A stretch of DNA of 64,000 nt, from positions 186,001-250,000 of the forward strand of contig JAURZE010000026.1 of the NCBI GenBank assembly GCA_030653545.1, written 5' to 3'. Shown here one piece after another: positions 61,392 through 64,000 of the stretch. Within the stretch, counting starts at the first letter, position 1, and each line of letters opens with the position of its first letter. The notes under the pieces were generated by a model. That model saw only the letters and a list, made by a program, of their open reading frames with translations, had not been told where the DNA came from and ran no database searches. The stretch comes from Nitrospira sp. (GTDB taxonomy: Bacteria > Nitrospirota > Nitrospiria > Nitrospirales > Nitrospiraceae). A program made the position numbers and the translations under genes.

Positions 61392-62990
61392 ATGGCAGCG
61401 GTGTTTCTCAGACGATTGCGGGGATGGCGGTTCGTGCTCTTCAATGCCGTCCTCGGCTTGGCCCACATCGTCGTCCTGTTCAATGCCGGTTCGTACATCG
61501 CGCTGTTGCCGCATGTCTCCGGCGACCTCGGCGGCGTCCTACCGAGTTTTCTCACCTGGGCACAAACCGATTTCATGGTCGGGTTGGCGCTCGGATTTCC
61601 CCTAGCGCGCTATCTCTCCGGCCGTGTCGGCGACTATCGCCTGCTGATCGGCGCGTTCATGGTCTACAGCATCGCCTCCTATCTGTGCGGCGCCAGCGAA
61701 ACGCTCTCGCAGTTTCTTCCGGCCCGGATCGCGCAGGGGATCGCCGGCGGGATTACCCTGCCGATCGCCCAATCGATGTTGCTCAACGAGTATCCCAAGC
61801 GGTTGAAAGCCGTGGCCCTGAGCGTCTGGGGATTGTTCAGCATCACGCCGTTTACGATCGGCATGCCGGTCGGCGGCTACCTGGCGTACCTATTCGGCTG
61901 GCGCTCCCTCTTTTATCTGGATTTTGTCCTGACCATGATCATCGTCGGGACGCTCGGAGCACTCCTCCACGGACGCGGGTTCCGCCGACGATACGGGCGC
62001 TTCGACCTCGTGGGATTTCTGCTGCTTCTGACCCTGCTGCTGGGCCTGCAGACGTTTCTCAACATGGGTAATGATTTCGACTGGCTGGACTCGCCCCTTC
62101 TCCAAGCGATCGGCGTCGTCCTGTTGATCGCCCTCCCCTGTTTCGTGATCTGGGAACTCGGCGAGCGGCACCCCACGCTGGATCTCCGGCTGTTTCAGCA
62201 CCGTAATTTCCTCATCGGCGTCACGTGCCTGACCATCGGATTCTTTTCCATCCAAGGCCTGCTCTCGCTCCTGGTCGTGCAGATCCAGTTAATTCTTGGC
62301 TATTCGTCGAAATTGGCCGGCCTCGCGCTGCTCCCGCTGGTTCTCCTGGGCGCCCCTGCGATCGCCGTCATGCACCTGCTCTGCAAATACATCGATGCGC
62401 GCTGGCTGATCTGTCTCAACAGTCTCGGATTTGCCGCCACCTTTTACTGGATCGGCTTGTTCGATGACCCCCATTCGTATGACGAGCTGTTCTGGCCGAT
62501 GGTCGTGGAAGGCATTTTCCTCGGCTCGTTCTTCACGCCGCTGACGGTGCTGATCCTGCACGGTCTGTCAGGTCCTCTGGTGATGCGCGCGGCCGAGGTC
62601 GCCAATCTCTTGCGGGTTGCCGCCGGCGCGTTCGGCATCACGTTCCAAGGCATCGTCCTCTTTCGGCGCGCGCACTTTCATCAACTCAATCTGGCCGACC
62701 ACTTCGGCGGGCGGCTGTCCATCTCGTACGATCCGCTGGGGCAGTTGACGACCAAACTCATGGAGGCGGGACTCGCGCCGTCGCAAGTGAACGCCAAACT
62801 CGGCGCGTTGATCAAACAAGAGGCGGCGATCCTGAGCCTGAACGATGCCTTTCTGGTGGCCAGCGGTCTGTTCCTCGGCATCGGGGCGCTGGTCTGGCTC
62901 GCGCATCCGACTCTCGTGCCACTCTCGCCGACTCCGGCGGAAGAGTTGCGGGAACTCCGCGCGGAAGCATTGATCGAGGAGGTGCCATGA
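61392..62990 (+). CDS. MFS exporter, DHA2/EmrB type
   Basis: The 532-residue protein has about 14 predicted helices, with GDYRLLIGAF near the helix 2-3 loop, RIAQGIAGGITLPIAQSML, and GMPVGGYLAYLFGWRSLFYL, as in DHA2 drug exporters. Such pumps usually act with a membrane-fusion protein and an outer-membrane channel. It starts 11 bp after nirC, and an efflux outer-membrane gene overlaps its stop by 4 bp, so these form one operon. Confidence 0.85.
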   Translation: MAAVFLRRLRGWRFVLFNAVLGLAHIVVLFNAGSYIALLPHVSGDLGGVLPSFLTWAQTDFMVGLALGFPLARYLSGRVGDYRLLIGAFMVYSIASYLCGASETLSQFLPARIAQGIAGGITLPIAQSMLLNEYPKRLKAVALSVWGLFSITPFTIGMPVGGYLAYLFGWRSLFYLDFVLTMIIVGTLGALLHGRGFRRRYGRFDLVGFLLLLTLLLGLQTFLNMGNDFDWLDSPLLQAIGVVLLIALPCFVIWELGERHPTLDLRLFQHRNFLIGVTCLTIGFFSIQGLLSLLVVQIQLILGYSSKLAGLALLPLVLLGAPAIAVMHLLCKYIDARWLICLNSLGFAATFYWIGLFDDPHSYDELFWPMVVEGIFLGSFFTPLTVLILHGLSGPLVMRAAEVANLLRVAAGAFGITFQGIVLFRRAHFHQLNLADHFGGRLSISYDPLGQLTTKLMEAGLAPSQVNAKLGALIKQEAAILSLNDAFLVASGLFLGIGALVWLAHPTLVPLSPTPAEELRELRAEALIEEVP

Positions 62991-64000
62991 CATCCCGTTG
63001 CATCAGGGCACTGCAACTGCGGATCAACCTCGGCATCGCCTGCGCGCTGCTCTTCGGCAGTTGCGCCTGGATTCCGCCGGGGAATCCTCCCGCCGAGTTG
63101 CTCGAACCACCGGAAATGCAAGAGACCCTCGCTGAAGTCGCTAGCCGGCTTCAACAATGGCCGGAGGAACACTGGTGGACGCAATTCAGCAGTCCGGAAT
63201 TGAACGCACTCATCGAAACGGCCCTTAAAGACAATCCCGGCCTCAAGCGCGCATCGGCGCGGTTGCGTGAAGCCGAAGCGCTGGTGAAAGTGGAAGGCGC
63301 GCGGCTGCTGCCGTTTCTGGAAGCCGATGCCTCGCTGACCCACGAACGCATTTCGCAACACGGCGTGTTTGCGGTTCTGAATCCGAAAGTGGCGGGAGAC
63401 AGGATTCTGCTGGGGATCGTCAATCCACTGAGCTTCCGGTACGAGTTCGATTTCTGGGGGAAAAACCGAGCCACGGTCGAAGCGGCGCTGGGACAAGCGG
63501 CCGCGGAAGAAGCTGAAAAGGCCGAAGTGCGCCTGCGGCTGACCGCCGCCATTGCGCGGTCCTATTTCAAAGGGCAAGCACTTCAGCAGCAGCTCGGCAT
63601 CGTGAAGACCTTGGTCGCCATCCGCCAGAACCTGCGTACACTCGCTGAGATCCGGTTCCGTCTCGGCCTGGATAACGAACATCCCGTGAAAATCGCCGTC
63701 GCCGATTATGAAGCGGCGGTTAAACGCCAGACAGGCATCCGCGATCAACTGGATGTTCAGCGCCATGTTCTTGCGCGGCTGGCCGGCCAAGGCCCCGATT
63801 ATGCGCTCCACCTGTTTACAAAACCGGTCGCCGTCATGCCCGAACAGATTGCAGCGCCCGATCATCTCTCCATCGGGTTGCTGATCCATCGCCCCGATTT
63901 GGCCGCAGCTCTCTACCGGGCCGACGCCGCCGCGCGGTTGGTCAAAGTCGCCAAGACGCAATTTTACCCCACGATCGATCTCACGGCCTTCGTCGGATTC
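62987..64000 (+). CDS. outer-membrane efflux lipoprotein, TolC/NodT family (truncated by window end)
   Basis: An open frame from ATG 62987 runs to the window end (338 codons) without a stop. It has a lipoprotein-type signal (LLFGSC, residues ~22-27) and the OprM/NodT pattern: WWTQFSSPELNALIETALKDNPGLKRASARLREAEAL-type start, coiled-coil helices and FYPTIDLTAFVGF. It should be the outer-membrane channel for the adjacent exporter. The ATG overlaps the exporter stop (ATGA). Confidence 0.88.
   Translation, partial: MTSRCIRALQLRINLGIACALLFGSCAWIPPGNPPAELLEPPEMQETLAEVASRLQQWPEEHWWTQFSSPELNALIETALKDNPGLKRASARLREAEALVKVEGARLLPFLEADASLTHERISQHGVFAVLNPKVAGDRILLGIVNPLSFRYEFDFWGKNRATVEAALGQAAAEEAEKAEVRLRLTAAIARSYFKGQALQQQLGIVKTLVAIRQNLRTLAEIRFRLGLDNEHPVKIAVADYEAAVKRQTGIRDQLDVQRHVLARLAGQGPDYALHLFTKPVAVMPEQIAAPDHLSIGLLIHRPDLAAALYRADAAARLVKVAKTQFYPTIDLTAFVGF

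Noticed and set aside
62681-63961. 426-codon minus-strand frame at the right end
   Set aside because: It is opposite to the exporter and the NodT-type efflux gene, whose lipoprotein signal and family pattern are clear.

Overview
The window is about 60% G+C and densely coded on both strands. It looks like the chromosome of a nitrite-oxidising Nitrospira or a close relative. This is inferred from the gene set, not from a database match: a formate/nitrite-type channel, a DAB-type inorganic-carbon pump, an iron-sulfur subunit of a 'type E' succinate dehydrogenase with an HdrB-like protein nearby, a very large multicopper oxidase, a NAD-type isocitrate dehydrogenase, and many NtrC-type two-component systems. 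I saw no rRNA, tRNA, CRISPR array or insertion sequence.

Layout. 0-7.6 kb: a haem-binding DUF3365 protein; a minus-strand trio (coiled-coil protein, HdrB-like protein, cupin); an HDOD protein coupled to a soluble transhydrogenase; a TPR/oxygenase-like fusion. 7.7-15.7 kb (minus): PilZ, rtcB, archease, succinate dehydrogenase iron-sulfur subunit, M24 peptidase, giant AsmA-like protein. 15.8-19.1 kb: an MFS transporter and a cyclophilin. Each is followed by a diverged duplicate of its own 3' end, and a HigBA toxin-antitoxin pair lies between the cyclophilin and its spare tail. 19.3-33.4 kb: dabB, a PII-like gene, a sensor kinase, a sigma-54-dependent regulator, an operon of secreted unknowns ending in a cysD-like gene, then dabA. 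33.4-40.5 kb: folC, a small receiver protein, a secreted IPT/TIG protein, sua5, DUF2294, larB, and a methyltransferase of foreign appearance. 41-43 kb: icd, followed by a separate gene that resembles the C-terminal domain of long isocitrate dehydrogenases, and a second DUF2294 gene. 43.1-49.8 kb (minus): multicopper oxidase, cupredoxin-like protein, two small exported proteins. 50.3-51.9 kb: an FGE-like protein and a PsbP-like protein. 52-60.2 kb (minus): three NtrC-type regulators and two kinases. 60.5-64 kb: nirC, a DHA2 MFS exporter and an outer-membrane efflux protein cut by the window end.

The main signal is regulatory. dabB and dabA lie 9 kb apart, yet both are preceded by a GG-N10-GC sigma-54-type promoter sharing the same 11 bases. 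About 136 bp upstream of each promoter is a related 30-bp dyad (TGCRC-N3-TGCAC-N4-GTGC). The operon between them carries a partial copy of the dyad and a weaker promoter. The genes in between encode a kinase and a sigma-54 activator. I infer a bicarbonate-uptake regulon driven by this local pair, with the PII-like protein as a possible post-translational brake. nirC has a perfect sigma-54 consensus promoter next to its own kinase/activator pair. The multicopper oxidase has two matching TGGGGC-N6-GCCCCA operators upstream.
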